From Mucilaginibacter sp. L3T2-6 (GTDB taxonomy: Bacteria > Bacteroidota > Bacteroidia > Sphingobacteriales > Sphingobacteriaceae): DNA of 64,000 nt. The translations under genes and the position numbers were made by a program. Below are positions 33,567 to 43,572 of the stretch, in pieces; the first letter of the stretch is position 1, and each line of letters starts with the position of its first letter. The stretch is from assembly GCF_030519355.1 (NCBI RefSeq), contig NZ_JAUMKC010000005.1, forward strand, positions 186,001-250,000, read 5' to 3'. Below the pieces are notes generated by a model. That model had not been told where the DNA came from. It saw only the letters and a list, made by a program, of their open reading frames with translations, and did no database searches.

Positions 33567-34793
33567 TTACAAATCCTGTTTTATGTCGTCGAGCCCCTTA
33601 ATGCTCAAACGCGCGCTTATGCCAGACGCTATAACGGATATTATACCTACCGTTAAAAACACCAGTATAAAATCGCGAAACTTAAGGGCTACCGGATAAG
33701 CATCAATAATGGCCGTTTGCGCGCCCATCTTAACCAGCCCAAAACGTTGCTGCAATATACAAAATATCAACCCTAAAAAAATACCGGCTATACAGCCTAT
33801 CACTGATATCATCATCCCCTCAAAAAAGAAAATCCCCTGTATCAATCTCCGGTTTGCTCCAAGGCTGGTTAAAATAGCTATGTCTTTGCGTTTGTCCATA
33901 ACCAGCATGGTTAACGAACCGATGATATTAAATATTGCGATAATAAGCACAAATACCAGTATCATAAAAATAAACCAGCGTTCATAGTTAAGCGTTTTAT
34001 ACAGCTCTGTATTTTGCTGGCTGCGGTTTTTAACAATAAAATCCTTACCGGCTTTTTGCTGTACCTCGTCCTGCATGGCTGATATATCCACGCCCTTATT
34101 AAAGTTAAGTTCGAGCGAGGTAACATTTACCGGTTCGTTCAGCAAATCCCGGGCAAAATCAATCGGGGTTATCACCATGTCGTCAAACTCCTGTCCCAGG
34201 GTAAAAACCCCTGAAGGGGTTATGGCGCGCACATTAAATTCGTTTAAGGGATTAACCGCATTGCCGGCGTTGCGGTTGGGCGAATAAATTTCGATAGGTG
34301 TAAACTGATCCCGCACGCTTACGCCCAAACTATTTTGTACCGCAGACCCGATCACAGCAAAGTTGTTGCCGTCCTTTTTTAACGTAAAAGTTCCCGATTG
34401 GCAAATGCTGTCCATTCCGCCACGTTTCATAAACTGCGCACTTACGCCTTTAATTTCGCCGATGAAGGGCCGGTTGTCGTATTTTATCAATACTTTTTCC
34501 TGCAGTACTTCTATAAAGGAGAACACCTTCGGGTCTTTCCTTAACGCGTTAAAATAGGCCGTATTCGGGTTAAATGATTTGCCAAGCTTAGGCTCGATTT
34601 TCAGTTCCGCCGTAAAATTGCTGTACAGCGACAGGATCACTTCCTCAAAGCCGTTAAAAACCGACAGGATAATAATCAGCGCCGCACTGCCTATCAATAC
34701 CCCCACCATAGAAATGCCTGAAATAATATTGATAGCGTGCATTTTTTTGCGCGAAAACAAATATCGTTTGGCTATGTAAATGGAAGTATTCAA
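33567..34793 (-). CDS. LolC/LolE-type ABC transporter permease
   Basis: 408 residues, MacB/FtsX superfamily. An N-terminal AKRYLFSRKKMHAINIISGIS segment leads into a first membrane helix, then a large periplasmic domain (residues 50-270), then three helices near the C-terminus including FMILVFVLIIAIFNIIGSL. This is the arrangement of LolC/E, which extract lipoproteins from the inner membrane with the LolD ATPase. LolD is not adjacent. The start is TTG (34793); no upstream ATG exists before an in-frame stop. Confidence 0.85.
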   Translation of the reverse strand: MNTSIYIAKRYLFSRKKMHAINIISGISMVGVLIGSAALIIILSVFNGFEEVILSLYSNFTAELKIEPKLGKSFNPNTAYFNALRKDPKVFSFIEVLQEKVLIKYDNRPFIGEIKGVSAQFMKRGGMDSICQSGTFTLKKDGNNFAVIGSAVQNSLGVSVRDQFTPIEIYSPNRNAGNAVNPLNEFNVRAITPSGVFTLGQEFDDMVITPIDFARDLLNEPVNVTSLELNFNKGVDISAMQDEVQQKAGKDFIVKNRSQQNTELYKTLNYERWFIFMILVFVLIIAIFNIIGSLTMLVMDKRKDIAILTSLGANRRLIQGIFFFEGMMISVIGCIAGIFLGLIFCILQQRFGLVKMGAQTAIIDAYPVALKFRDFILVFLTVGIISVIASGISARLSIKGLDDIKQDL

Positions 34794-34950
34794 TTGGCAA
34801 ATTAGCGATTTAGTGAATTAGTGATCAGGAAGACACTTACTCACGGCTTAAAGGTAACGGCTTTTTGATGAAGTTTGATATGAATAGGCGATTAGTGGTT
34901 AAACTCTTTACAACTTCTTTAACCAATGCAACATCTGCAACCTCTACAAA

Positions 34951-35589
34951 TTAATTAAGAAACGGATTAGTCACCTTCTCATACCCAATAGTTGTATCCG
35001 GCCCATGACCGGGGTAAACCACGCAATCATCAGGCAATAAAAGTAATTTCTGTTCGATATTGTTTATCAGCTGGGTAAAATTGCCGCCAGGCAGGTCGCT
35101 GCGGCCAATGCTCCCGCGGAAGAGCACATCGCCCCCTATCAGCAGGTTGCCGGTTTTATCGTAAAAGCACAAATGCGCCGGCGAATGACCCGGGGCAAAA
35201 ATTAAATGCAACGTGGTGTTACCGAATGTTACGGTACCGGTTTCCGGTAAGTATTCATCAGGCAGCGGCGATAATTCATAACGGATGCCCATCGACGGCG
35301 CGTAGGCGGCTACGGCTTCCAGCAAAGGCAGCTCACCTTCATGAAATTTGGGTTTCAGGCCATATTGGTCGAAGATGAATTTGTTGCCCAGCACATGGTC
35401 GATATGGCAATGGGTGTTAAGCAGCAACACCGGCTTTAAGTTATTTGCTTTGATGAAATTTACCACCGCATTTTGCTCGGCGCCGGTTTCCATGCCGGGA
35501 TCAATGATGGCGCACTCGCCGGTTTCATCGTATAATATATAGGTGTTTTCCTGGTAAGGATTATTTTCGAAAGAATGAACTTGAGCCAT
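34951..35589 (-). CDS. Metallo-beta-lactamase-fold hydrolase, glyoxalase II-like
   Basis: 212 residues. The metal motif THCHIDH (H60, H62, D64, H65), GHSPAHLCF and the GGDVLFRGSIGRSDL segment identify an MBL-fold hydrolase of the glyoxalase II group, short form. The usual role is thioester hydrolysis; YcbL-type members of this length act on S-lactoylglutathione or related thiols. The substrate here is not known. Monocistronic. Confidence 0.8.
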   Translation of the reverse strand: MAQVHSFENNPYQENTYILYDETGECAIIDPGMETGAEQNAVVNFIKANNLKPVLLLNTHCHIDHVLGNKFIFDQYGLKPKFHEGELPLLEAVAAYAPSMGIRYELSPLPDEYLPETGTVTFGNTTLHLIFAPGHSPAHLCFYDKTGNLLIGGDVLFRGSIGRSDLPGGNFTQLINNIEQKLLLLPDDCVVYPGHGPDTTIGYEKVTNPFLN

Positions 35590-35655
35590 AGGTAACGGAT
35601 TCCGAATGTGCGGATATGCAAATGTGCGGATTTTTGGGCGAAGAGGGTGAACGAT

Positions 35656-36180
35656 TTATATATCGAAGCTGGTAGCCAGTATGCCAGATGTTATTTTGCC
35701 GGGTCGTTCATAAACAATATCATATTTACCTGAAGCATTCAGCGCAAACATAACCACCATTTTACTGGAGGGGTCGATAACAAAATATTCCTTAACGCCG
35801 GCTTCCTCGTAAAGCGATTTCTTTTTTACCGTATCGTGGATGTGATTGCCTGAAAGGATTTCAAATATAATATCCGGCGCGCCATGAACGCCATCTTCAT
35901 AGATTAGACTTCGGTTTTTCTCCATTATTACCATGATATCAGGTTGAACGACCGATTGGAGTTCCGTAAGATAAAGGTCAGTTGGAGCTTCCAGAATTAT
36001 GCCTTTTTTCGTTTCTTCTAAATAAACAAAAAGCCTTGAGGATAGCTTTACCGATAAAAATTGGTGACTGGTATTAGGTGCAGGCGTCATGATAAGTTGA
36101 TTATACAGCACCTCGCACCTGGTTCCTTCAGGCAAGCTCCGATAGATATCAATGGCCGTTGCAGGGATTGTGGTATGCAT
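35656..36180 (-). CDS. Uma2 family PD-(D/E)xK protein
   Basis: 174 residues from ATG 36180 (GTG lies one codon before). Uma2 pattern: SLPEGTRCEVLYNQLIM, then VVQPDIMVI, PDIIFEILSG and the closing YEEAGVKEYFVIDP, a restriction-endonuclease-like fold with candidate Asp and Glu residues. Uma2 genes are abundant in cyanobacteria and Bacteroidota; function is unknown, and association with transposons has been suggested. Confidence 0.8.
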   Translation of the reverse strand: MHTTIPATAIDIYRSLPEGTRCEVLYNQLIMTPAPNTSHQFLSVKLSSRLFVYLEETKKGIILEAPTDLYLTELQSVVQPDIMVIMEKNRSLIYEDGVHGAPDIIFEILSGNHIHDTVKKKSLYEEAGVKEYFVIDPSSKMVVMFALNASGKYDIVYERPGKITSGILATSFDI

Positions 36181-36351
36181 CACTGGTACTTTTATGCTAA
36201 TTTACGCAAATTATAATGTTTCAGGATGAATTTTGTTTGATTTACTCCCCGCTGAATCTCTCCGGCCCGGCTGCAGAGACACTCGCCAATTTAGTAAGAC
36301 ATTCTTTTTGCCTTTTGGCTTTACTGACTTTTCGGTCTTTCCCGACTCCCC

Positions 36352-37287
36352 TCATATATCCATCACCTCTTTCTTTTTCTTGCTTTTCATCCGTTTAGGC
36401 AAAAAATCCAGTATTTCATTTTTTAGCGCCTCGATCATTCTTCGCTTCAAAAAATTGCGCTGGGTAACAATGCTTACTTCGCGGGCTGGCTCCGGCGACT
36501 TAAAGTAACGCACCTTATCCAATTGCTTGTCGGTAAGGTCGGCTAAGGCAAGCTCAGGCAGGATGGTAGCGCCGTCGTTTTGGTCTACCATGCGCTTCAG
36601 GGTTTCTACGCTGCCGGTGTTGTATTCAAAATGCTTAAATCCCTGGGTAGATTTACGCCGCTGGCAGATGTTCAGCACCTGCTCGCGCATGCAATGGCCT
36701 TCGTTCAATATCCATATCTCCTCCATGTCGATATCATCCGGAGCAATGTTTTTCTTTTTTGAAAGCTTGCTGTTTTTAGAAACATACGCCACAAAGTTTT
36801 CATAAAAAACAGGCAGTTCGGTAAGCGTACTTTCGCGCAGCGGAGTGGAAAGTATGCCGCAATCAATTACGCCGAGTTTAAGCTGCGAGACTATCTGCTC
36901 GGTTGTCAGCTCCCATACCACCAGCTTTACCTGTGGGTATTTTGCAATAAAGCCATGCAATATTTTCGGCAGGATATACGGAGCGATAGTAGGGATAATG
37001 CCAACCTTCAGCTCGCCGGATAGCTCTTTCTGCCTGTCAGTAATAATTTCTCTGATCTTCTCACTCTCAGACAACAATACACGTGCCTGCGCTATAATTT
37101 CGGTACCGATCTCGGTTGGCGTTACCGGCTGTTTGCTGCGGTCGAATATTTTAACGCCGAGGGTATCTTCCAGCTTTTGCACCTGCATGCTCAACGTAGG
37201 CTGGGTAACAAAACATTTATCGGCTGCGGCCACAAAGCTGCGGTAGGTGTCAACGGCTACTATATATTCAAGCTGGGTAATGGTCAT
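36352..37287 (-). CDS. oxyR: OxyR hydrogen-peroxide sensor, LysR family
   Basis: 311 residues. N-terminal winged HTH (FVTQPTLSMQVQKLE), then effector domain with the redox cysteine pair Cys198 and Cys207 (GHCMREQVLNIC), equivalent in spacing to E. coli C199/C208. Peroxide oxidises the pair to a disulphide, which reshapes the DNA contact and activates antioxidant genes. Divergent from the catalase gene, with an OxyR-type site between them. Confidence 0.9.
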   Translation of the reverse strand: MTITQLEYIVAVDTYRSFVAAADKCFVTQPTLSMQVQKLEDTLGVKIFDRSKQPVTPTEIGTEIIAQARVLLSESEKIREIITDRQKELSGELKVGIIPTIAPYILPKILHGFIAKYPQVKLVVWELTTEQIVSQLKLGVIDCGILSTPLRESTLTELPVFYENFVAYVSKNSKLSKKKNIAPDDIDMEEIWILNEGHCMREQVLNICQRRKSTQGFKHFEYNTGSVETLKRMVDQNDGATILPELALADLTDKQLDKVRYFKSPEPAREVSIVTQRNFLKRRMIEALKNEILDFLPKRMKSKKKKEVMDI

Positions 37288-37387
37288 CGGATGGATATGC
37301 TTATCTGAAGGAAACCTAAAATTAAATGCACCCGGTTTGCAGCTCCTTTCTGACTTCCGGTCTTTACTGGTTTTTTTCGAACTATAA

Positions 37388-37412
37388 ATAGATTCCCTCT
37401 ATCCAAATATAG
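37388..37412 (+). promoter_or_regulatory. Putative OxyR operator between oxyR and catalase
   Basis: ATAG at 37388, N7, CTAT at 37399, N6, ATAG at 37409. This matches the ATAG-N7-CTAT-N7-ATAG pattern of OxyR boxes except for one base in the second spacer; the fourth tetramer is not in phase. Confidence 0.6.
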
Positions 37413-37473
37413 TATTTATTGATTTTTTCTATTGAATTATTATCATGAAGTTTGAATATTAAATCGCACTGCC

Positions 37474-38973
37474 ATGGAACTGAACAAAAAGAAACTAACC
37501 ACAGCATCAGGCATTCCTTACGCCGAAAACGAAAACTCGATGACTGTTGGCCCGCGTGGCCCTATATTATTGCAAGACTTTATCCTGCACGAAAAAATGG
37601 CGCATTTTAACCGCGAACGTATACCAGAACGCGTAGTGCATGCCAAAGGCTCGGGCGCTTACGGAACGTTTACGGTGATGCGCGACATCCGCAAATATAC
37701 CCGCGCGAAGCTTTTTGAAAGAGTGGGTAAGCAAACTAAAGTATTTGTGCGTTTTTCCACCGTAGGCGGCGAGAAGGGCTCGGCAGATACTGAACGCGAC
37801 CCACGCGGCTTTGCCGTTAAATTTTACACCGAGGAAGGAAACTGGGACCTGGTAGGCAACAATACCCCGGTGTTTTTTGTGAAGGATCCTAAAAAATTCA
37901 GCGACTTTATTCACACCCAAAAACGCGACCCATACACCAATTGCAAAAGCGCAACCATGATGTGGGACTTCTGGTCGTTAAACCCCGAAAGCCTGCACCA
38001 GGTAATGATTGTGATGAGCGACCGCGGTACGCCTTACGGATACCGCCACATGCACGGATTCGGCAGCCATACCTTTTCGATGATAAACGACAAGAATGAG
38101 CGTGTTTGGGTGAAATTCCACTTTAAAACCAGGCAGGGTATTAAAAACTTTACCGACGCCGAAGCAGGTGAGATGCGCGGCAAGAACCCCGACTTTGCCC
38201 AGCACGACCTCCTCACCAATATCGATGCCGGCAACTTTCCAAGCTGGGACATGAAAATACAGGTGATGACCGGCGAGGAAGCGAAGACCTATCGCTGGAA
38301 TCCGTTTGACCTTACTAAAGTATGGCCGCATAGCGACTTTCCGCTGATAGACGTTGGCATACTGGAATTGAACAAAAACCCGGACAACTATTTTGCGCAT
38401 GTTGAGCAATCTGCTTTTGCCCCTGCACATGTGGTTGACGGCATTGGTTACTCCCCGGATAAGATGCTGCAGGGGCGGCTGCTTTCCTACCCTGATGCAC
38501 ACCGCCACCGTTTAGGCGGCAATTATGAGCAGATCCCGGTTAACCGTTGTCCCTTCGCCGTAAATAATTATGAGCGGGATGGCTTTATGCGTGTGGATGG
38601 CAACGGCGGTTCAGCCCCTAACTATTTCCCGAACAGTTTTGACGATATCGCCGCCGATGCTGCTTACAAAGAACCGGCATGGGACTTAGGTACAGGCGTG
38701 GCCGACTGGTACGACCGCAATGCCGAAGGCGAAAATGACCATTACACGCAACCCGGCAACCTATACCGCCTGATGGACGACCAGGCCAAACGTGACCTGA
38801 TCGACAATATTGTTAATTCCATGAGCGGTATTGAAGGGCCTAAAAAAGACCTCATCATCAACCGGCAGCTTTGTCACTGGTTCAGGGCTGATATTGGCCT
38901 CGGTATGGCTATTGCCAAAGGCCTGCAGCTGGATATGGATGCCGCCATGAGCTCGATGGCAGCGCACATGTGA
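37474..38973 (+). CDS. katA: Monofunctional heme catalase
   Basis: 499 residues, the size of small-subunit clade 3 catalases. Catalytic His56 ([12 protein letters not shown]), Asn129 ([10 protein letters not shown]) and heme-ligand Tyr339 in the [14 protein letters not shown] motif are present. It breaks down hydrogen peroxide to water and oxygen. Divergent OxyR gene and the operator in between indicate peroxide induction. No signal peptide, so cytoplasmic. Confidence 0.95.
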   Translation: MELNKKKLTTASGIPYAENENSMTVGPRGPILLQDFILHEKMAHFNRERIPERVVHAKGSGAYGTFTVMRDIRKYTRAKLFERVGKQTKVFVRFSTVGGEKGSADTERDPRGFAVKFYTEEGNWDLVGNNTPVFFVKDPKKFSDFIHTQKRDPYTNCKSATMMWDFWSLNPESLHQVMIVMSDRGTPYGYRHMHGFGSHTFSMINDKNERVWVKFHFKTRQGIKNFTDAEAGEMRGKNPDFAQHDLLTNIDAGNFPSWDMKIQVMTGEEAKTYRWNPFDLTKVWPHSDFPLIDVGILELNKNPDNYFAHVEQSAFAPAHVVDGIGYSPDKMLQGRLLSYPDAHRHRLGGNYEQIPVNRCPFAVNNYERDGFMRVDGNGGSAPNYFPNSFDDIAADAAYKEPAWDLGTGVADWYDRNAEGENDHYTQPGNLYRLMDDQAKRDLIDNIVNSMSGIEGPKKDLIINRQLCHWFRADIGLGMAIAKGLQLDMDAAMSSMAAHM

Positions 38974-38990
38974 GATTAGTTTATAGCCAA

Positions 38991-39007
38991 TAGACCATGG
39001 ACCATAG
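38991..39007. repeat. CCATGGTC-type palindromic repeat
   Basis: TAGACCATGGACCATAG just after the katA gene belongs to the same family as the array at 39046 and 47604. Confidence 0.5.
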
Positions 39008-39010
39008 TAA

Positions 39011-39038
39011 AAGCCGGACCCAGCAATGAATCCGGCTT
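39011..39038 (+). terminator. Bidirectional terminator between katA and glmS
   Basis: 8-bp stem AAGCCGGA / TCCGGCTT with a 12-base loop between convergent genes, flanked by A/T-rich sequence on both sides. Confidence 0.7.
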
Positions 39039-39045
39039 AATTCTT

Positions 39046-39090
39046 CACTATGGACTATGGTCTATGGACTATGGACTATCGTCTATGGAC
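39046..39090. repeat. GGACTAT heptamer repeat array (short)
   Basis: About six degenerate units such as ACTATGG and GTCTATG lie between the terminator and the glmS stop. The same unit forms the large array at 47604-47850. Confidence 0.75.
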
Positions 39091-39095
39091 CTATT

Positions 39096-40931
39096 CTACT
39101 CCACCGTTACCGATTTTGCCAGGTTACGTGGCTGATCGACGTTGCAGCCGCGCATTACGGCTATATGGTAGGCAAGCAGCTGTAAAGGTATGGTTGCCAG
39201 CAGGGGCACAAACGCCTCGCCGGTTTGCGGTATTTCAATTACGTAATCCGCCATGCTCCTCACTTCGGTATCGCCTTCGGTTACAATGGCAATTACATGG
39301 CCTTTGCGGGCTTTTACTTCCTGTATATTGCTCACTACTTTTCCGTACGACGAATCTTTGGTTGCGATGAATACCACCGGCATATCGTTATCGATCAACG
39401 CGATAGGGCCGTGCTTCATTTCTGCTGCGGGATAGCCTTCGGCGTGTATGTATGATATTTCCTTCAGCTTCAAAGCCCCCTCCAATGCAACCGGGAACGA
39501 GCTGCCACGGCCTAAGAACAGGCAGTTGGCCGAATCTTTAAACTCAAAGGCGATTTCTTTGATATGATCGTTCAGCTTTAAACACTGCTCAACCAGTTCA
39601 GGTATTTCGTCAAGCTCGGTTAAGTATTCCACCAGCTTGCTTTCGGTGATCTTGCCCCTTTGCTGTGCGATGTAGAATGCCATCAGCGTAAGCACGGTAA
39701 CCTGTGCAGTAAATGCTTTGGTTGATGCCACGCCAATTTCCGGTCCTGCGTGGGTATAAACACCGGCATGCGTAGTGCGCGGTATGGAAGCGCCTACCAC
39801 GTTGCAGATACCGAAAATAGTAGCGCCTTTTTCTTTGGCTAATTCTATAGCGGCCATGGTATCGGCGGTCTCGCCTGATTGCGAAATGGCAATTACCAGG
39901 TCCTTCTCTGTAATGATCGGGTTGCGGTAACGGAATTCAGAAGCGTACTCAACTTCTACAGGTACGCGGGCATACTCTTCAATCAGGTATTCGCCTACCA
40001 GGCCGGCATGCCATGAGGTACCGCAGGCAACTATAATTATCCTGTCGATATTTTTTAGCTTCTCGGTATATTCTTTTAATCCGCCTAACTGCACGATGCC
40101 TTTATCCGGGTAGATACGGCCACGCATACAATCGCGTATGGAACGGGGCTGCTCGTATATTTCCTTGATCATAAAGTGGTCGAAACCGCCTTTTTCAAGG
40201 GCGTCCAGCTTCAGGTCGAGCTCCTGGATATAGGGGGTTTGTACCGTATTGTCGATGTTCTTGATCAGCAGGTCTTCACGGCGCAGGTAAGCAATTTCGT
40301 TATCGTTCAGGTAAATTACGTTCTTGGTATACTCCACTATCGGCGTAGCGTCCGAAGCCACAAAGTATTCGCCTTTGCCCACGCCAATTACCATCGGGCT
40401 GCCTTTACGTGCTGCAATCAGCAGGTCGGGCTCATCAGCGCTCATAATAACAATAGCATAAGCGCCAACCACCCTGTTTAATGCCACGCGTACCGCTTCG
40501 CGCAAATCAAGGCCGGTCACTTCAATTATTTCCTCAATTAAGTGGATCAGCACTTCGGTATCCGTATCGCTGTTAAAGGTATGGCCTTTGCTCAGCAGGG
40601 TTTGCTTTATGGTACCGTAGTTTTCAATAATACCGTTGTGGATGATCGTCAGCTTGCTGTCGCCTGATGTATGGGGATGCGAGTTCCTGTCGCTAGGCGC
40701 GCCGTGTGTAGCCCAGCGGGTATGGCCCATACCAACAGTGCCGGTAACATCGCTTTCTCCTACAAAATCTTCCAGCTCGCTAACTTTGCCGGCTTTTTTA
40801 TATATTTTTAAATCATGGTTCAACAGCGAAACACCTGCGCTGTCGTATCCCCGGTACTCCAGCCTGTGGAGCCCTTTTATTACGATGGGATATGCTTCCC
40901 TAAAACCAATATAACCTACAATTCCGCACAT
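39096..40931 (-). CDS. glmS: Glutamine--fructose-6-phosphate aminotransferase (isomerizing)
   Basis: 611 residues. The N-terminal Cys2 nucleophile (MCGIVGYIG) and GHTRWATHG begin the glutaminase domain; SIS domains follow from about residue 290 (GTSWHAGL, SQSGETADT, GRGSSFP), and the C-terminus NLAKSVTVE is canonical. It makes glucosamine-6-phosphate for peptidoglycan and LPS. A TAnnTTTG element lies upstream. Confidence 0.97.
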   Translation of the reverse strand: MCGIVGYIGFREAYPIVIKGLHRLEYRGYDSAGVSLLNHDLKIYKKAGKVSELEDFVGESDVTGTVGMGHTRWATHGAPSDRNSHPHTSGDSKLTIIHNGIIENYGTIKQTLLSKGHTFNSDTDTEVLIHLIEEIIEVTGLDLREAVRVALNRVVGAYAIVIMSADEPDLLIAARKGSPMVIGVGKGEYFVASDATPIVEYTKNVIYLNDNEIAYLRREDLLIKNIDNTVQTPYIQELDLKLDALEKGGFDHFMIKEIYEQPRSIRDCMRGRIYPDKGIVQLGGLKEYTEKLKNIDRIIIVACGTSWHAGLVGEYLIEEYARVPVEVEYASEFRYRNPIITEKDLVIAISQSGETADTMAAIELAKEKGATIFGICNVVGASIPRTTHAGVYTHAGPEIGVASTKAFTAQVTVLTLMAFYIAQQRGKITESKLVEYLTELDEIPELVEQCLKLNDHIKEIAFEFKDSANCLFLGRGSSFPVALEGALKLKEISYIHAEGYPAAEMKHGPIALIDNDMPVVFIATKDSSYGKVVSNIQEVKARKGHVIAIVTEGDTEVRSMADYVIEIPQTGEAFVPLLATIPLQLLAYHIAVMRGCNVDQPRNLAKSVTVE

Positions 40932-40962
40932 AAATAGATAGTTTAGTAAAATGTTTTCGGCG

Positions 40963-40970
40963 CAAAAATA
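40963..40970 (-). promoter_or_regulatory. -7 promoter element of glmS
   Basis: On the minus strand TATTTTTG, 31 bases before the ATG of glmS. The -33 box is not clear. Confidence 0.45.
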
Positions 40971-41097
40971 AAAAGATTAACCGTTAATGGGTTAAATTTA
41001 AGCCGCCTTTATGATATTAAATTATTTTAAAAAGTTTATTAACTTATTGGTTTTTAGAGGCTAATGGTTAGTTATTACAGATTGGCATTAAATATTA

Positions 41098-41135
41098 AAG
41101 CCTGAAAAACATATCGTAATATATTTTCCAGGCTT
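41098..41135 (-). terminator. Terminator of the DUF4270/GT5 operon
   Basis: Stem AAGCCTG / CAGGCTT, extended by A/T pairs, read on the minus strand it is followed by TTTAATATTT. It lies 50 bases beyond the DUF4270 stop. Confidence 0.65.
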
Positions 41136-41185
41136 GTTCTTTTCCGGTTGGTATTAAATAATCACTGATCAGCCAATCGCCAACG

Positions 41186-42580
41186 CTACTTGGCTATCTT
41201 GGTATAAATGATGTTTAACTTTATACGTGTGGCCGACGACTTATCGGTACCGGTGGCTACCGTACGCGCGGCAATTGACGGTGTCGGGGTAATCTCGACG
41301 CTTGTTTTGTTCAGGGTGTCAACCGGGGCAATGTACGTGCCGTAATCAACCGACTTTTTAAGCAGCAGATCTTGTATGTAAGCCGTAATTATAAAATGAT
41401 AGCTGTTTGTTTTAGAGCTGTAAAATCCGCCGAAAACACCTGCACCCAGGGCCCTCGGATCGCTTACCGAACCATCCTGCACAAAAATGCGCTGTTTGGC
41501 AATATCCAGCTGGTACATGGTTAAACGCGGCAAAGCCCGGTACGGAATGGCAGAGCCGGGGCTTGGCGTAATTACCAGCTCGGCACGGTTCAGCACAATG
41601 TCGCTGTCTCTTTTCAACAGGTCGTTGCGTACGTTGGCCAGTACGTTAGGGAACCTAATCTTCGTCCGTAAGCCCGAAAGCCCCTGCAAATAGATCATGT
41701 TGCGCGAGGTAGTGGTATTGGCCAGCTCCTCGTTAATGGTTGTTGAGTAGGTATGCGTAATAGAGGCAGCAACCTTGGTTACCGGCAGTTTTATGGTAGT
41801 GGTATCGATAGATCCGTTATTGGCGATTTTGCAGAAAACAGCCAGTGTATCGGCATTTGAAAGCATGAAGATACCGCCTGCGCCAACTGTCTGTGCCTTA
41901 TCAAGCGTTAAATACAAACCTTTAAATGCGCTTTGAAATAAGCTGTTTGATGCCAGTGTTGAGCTGCTTGCATTAAAAAAGTTCTGTATGATAAAGTTTT
42001 TGTCGACCGGTATCCGCAATTGTGCCGGAACTTTTATAAGCGAATCGGGCTTGCCTTTAATGATGTTGTTGATCTGTATCGAATCGTGCGTACGGGCTTT
42101 AAATGTAATTGAGCCCAGCAGGTTTGAATTTACCTGCCACTGCTTGCTCTGGTAGTAACCGCTGTTCTCGCTAAAAAGTTCCTTAAGCTGGTAAAGGTTT
42201 GCCTTGTAGGCCGATGTAATTGAATCGCCATAAAAACCATCCACAAACTTCATGATCAGCCTTGCCGAATCGATGCTGATGGTACCCGAAGGCAGCTTGT
42301 AGCCGCTGGTTGACGGCAGGGTTACGCTAAGCGCCAGGTTTGATTCTGTTTCGCCGAAAACCGGGTCGTGAAAGTAAGCCAGCGGCGCTTTGGTGATGCC
42401 CGAGGTAACCAGCGAGTCGTCTTTAACAGTATTTACAATTATGGTAGAGGTATCCACCAGCACGCCATTGATCTGGTTTGATGCATCAACGCCCAGCCCT
42501 ATGGTATCCTGATTTTTACAACTGCTTAAAATAAAAAGACTTATTAACAGGGTCAATAAGTCTAAACGGAAAAATTTCAT
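41186..42580 (-). CDS. DUF4270 family lipoprotein
   Basis: 464 residues from ATG 42580. Signal and lipobox: LISLFILSSCKNQD. DUF4270 is a Bacteroidota family of extracellular or outer-membrane lipoproteins about 450 residues long with a beta-rich body. The segment NQINGVLVDTSTIIVNTVKDDSLVTS at the mature N-terminus is typical. Function unknown. It follows the GT5 gene with a spacing of 15 bases and is likely co-transcribed. Confidence 0.85.
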   Translation of the reverse strand: MKFFRLDLLTLLISLFILSSCKNQDTIGLGVDASNQINGVLVDTSTIIVNTVKDDSLVTSGITKAPLAYFHDPVFGETESNLALSVTLPSTSGYKLPSGTISIDSARLIMKFVDGFYGDSITSAYKANLYQLKELFSENSGYYQSKQWQVNSNLLGSITFKARTHDSIQINNIIKGKPDSLIKVPAQLRIPVDKNFIIQNFFNASSSTLASNSLFQSAFKGLYLTLDKAQTVGAGGIFMLSNADTLAVFCKIANNGSIDTTTIKLPVTKVAASITHTYSTTINEELANTTTSRNMIYLQGLSGLRTKIRFPNVLANVRNDLLKRDSDIVLNRAELVITPSPGSAIPYRALPRLTMYQLDIAKQRIFVQDGSVSDPRALGAGVFGGFYSSKTNSYHFIITAYIQDLLLKKSVDYGTYIAPVDTLNKTSVEITPTPSIAARTVATGTDKSSATRIKLNIIYTKIAK

Positions 42581-42595
42581 ATATAATCGCAAAGC

Positions 42596-43420
42596 TTATA
42601 CAACATGTGCCAATTCTTCACTGGCAATTTCGTCGTAAAAATTGTAATAATTTTCGAAATCCAGCGTCGATTCGAAATCTAAAACGGATTTATGGCTGTT
42701 TTTAACATTATTTAACACATCTTCGTCGATATCCTCATCGCCCAGAACAATAGCGTCGCTATATTGAATTGCGCCTGCGTACAGGGCCGAATTGTCGCCC
42801 GGCTTGTACACCTCGGTGTGGCTTTCGCTCATATCGCCCATCACGGCTTTTTGAGCAAAGTCGGCATCCATCTGTCCTTTAAAGTCGTTTTTGTAAATCG
42901 AGTAAACAACCTTTGAGTTTTTAAACGTAGGGTCGTCTTTGTAGGTGGTTTTTAAGTATGCAGGCACCAGTGCGCTCATCCAGCCGTGGCAATGGATCAC
43001 ATCAGGGGCCCAGCCTAATTTCTTAACAGTTTCAAGCGCGCCCTTGCAAAAGAAGATCATGCGCTCATCGTTATCGGCGTAAAACTTGCCGTCTTTGTCG
43101 GTAAATACATGCTTGCGCTGAAAATACTCCTCGTTATCTAAAAAGTAAACCTGCATGCGTGCGGCCGGAATCGAGGCTACTTTAATAATCAGCGGATTAT
43201 CATTATCGTTTATGATAATATTCATCCCTGATAAACGTATCACTTCATGCAACCTGTTCCTGCGCTCGTTAATGTTGCCGAAACGGGGCATAAGGATACG
43301 GATTTCGTAACCTTTGTCCTGCATTGCCTGCGGAAGCTGGCGTGTAATTTCAGCAATTTTTGAGATTTCGAGGAACGGAGACATTTCGTGAGTTATAAAC
43401 AAAAGCTTAGATTTACCCAT
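42596..43420 (-). CDS. Glycogen/starch synthase N-terminal (GT5) domain protein
   Basis: 274 residues from ATG 43420 (a GTG lies one codon before). It has the GT5 N-terminal Rossmann domain: LLFITHEMSPFLEISKIAEI, RILMPRFG, VYFLDNEEYF and PDVIHCHGWMSALVP. The C-terminal ADP-glucose-binding domain of full glycogen synthases (about 470 residues) is missing. This short form next to panC and DUF4270 is common in Bacteroidota (from memory), so it is a stable gene, perhaps not a synthase in the usual sense. Confidence 0.8.
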   Translation of the reverse strand: MGKSKLLFITHEMSPFLEISKIAEITRQLPQAMQDKGYEIRILMPRFGNINERRNRLHEVIRLSGMNIIINDNDNPLIIKVASIPAARMQVYFLDNEEYFQRKHVFTDKDGKFYADNDERMIFFCKGALETVKKLGWAPDVIHCHGWMSALVPAYLKTTYKDDPTFKNSKVVYSIYKNDFKGQMDADFAQKAVMGDMSESHTEVYKPGDNSALYAGAIQYSDAIVLGDEDIDEDVLNNVKNSHKSVLDFESTLDFENYYNFYDEIASEELAHVV

Positions 43421-43518
43421 CACTATATCAGTATTAAATTTATAAAGAAGAACAAAAAAATTGAGTTTGCAAATATAAGCATTATTATATAAAATGGCAA
43501 CCGCTTATGCAAGTTAGT

Positions 43519-43550
43519 TTTGGTAAATAAAAATCAATTGCTCACCTTTG
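43519..43550 (+). promoter_or_regulatory. Promoter of panC
   Basis: TTTG at 43519-43522, 20-base spacer, CACCTTTG at 43543-43550 (one mismatch to TAnnTTTG). Confidence 0.55.
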
Positions 43551-43572
43551 CCGGATTTTTAATAACTGGGTA

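Noticed and set aside
42596-43420. Frameshifted or truncated full-length glycogen synthase
   Set aside because: No remnant of the C-terminal domain is found downstream; the stop is followed closely by the DUF4270 gene, and short homologues are known in the phylum.
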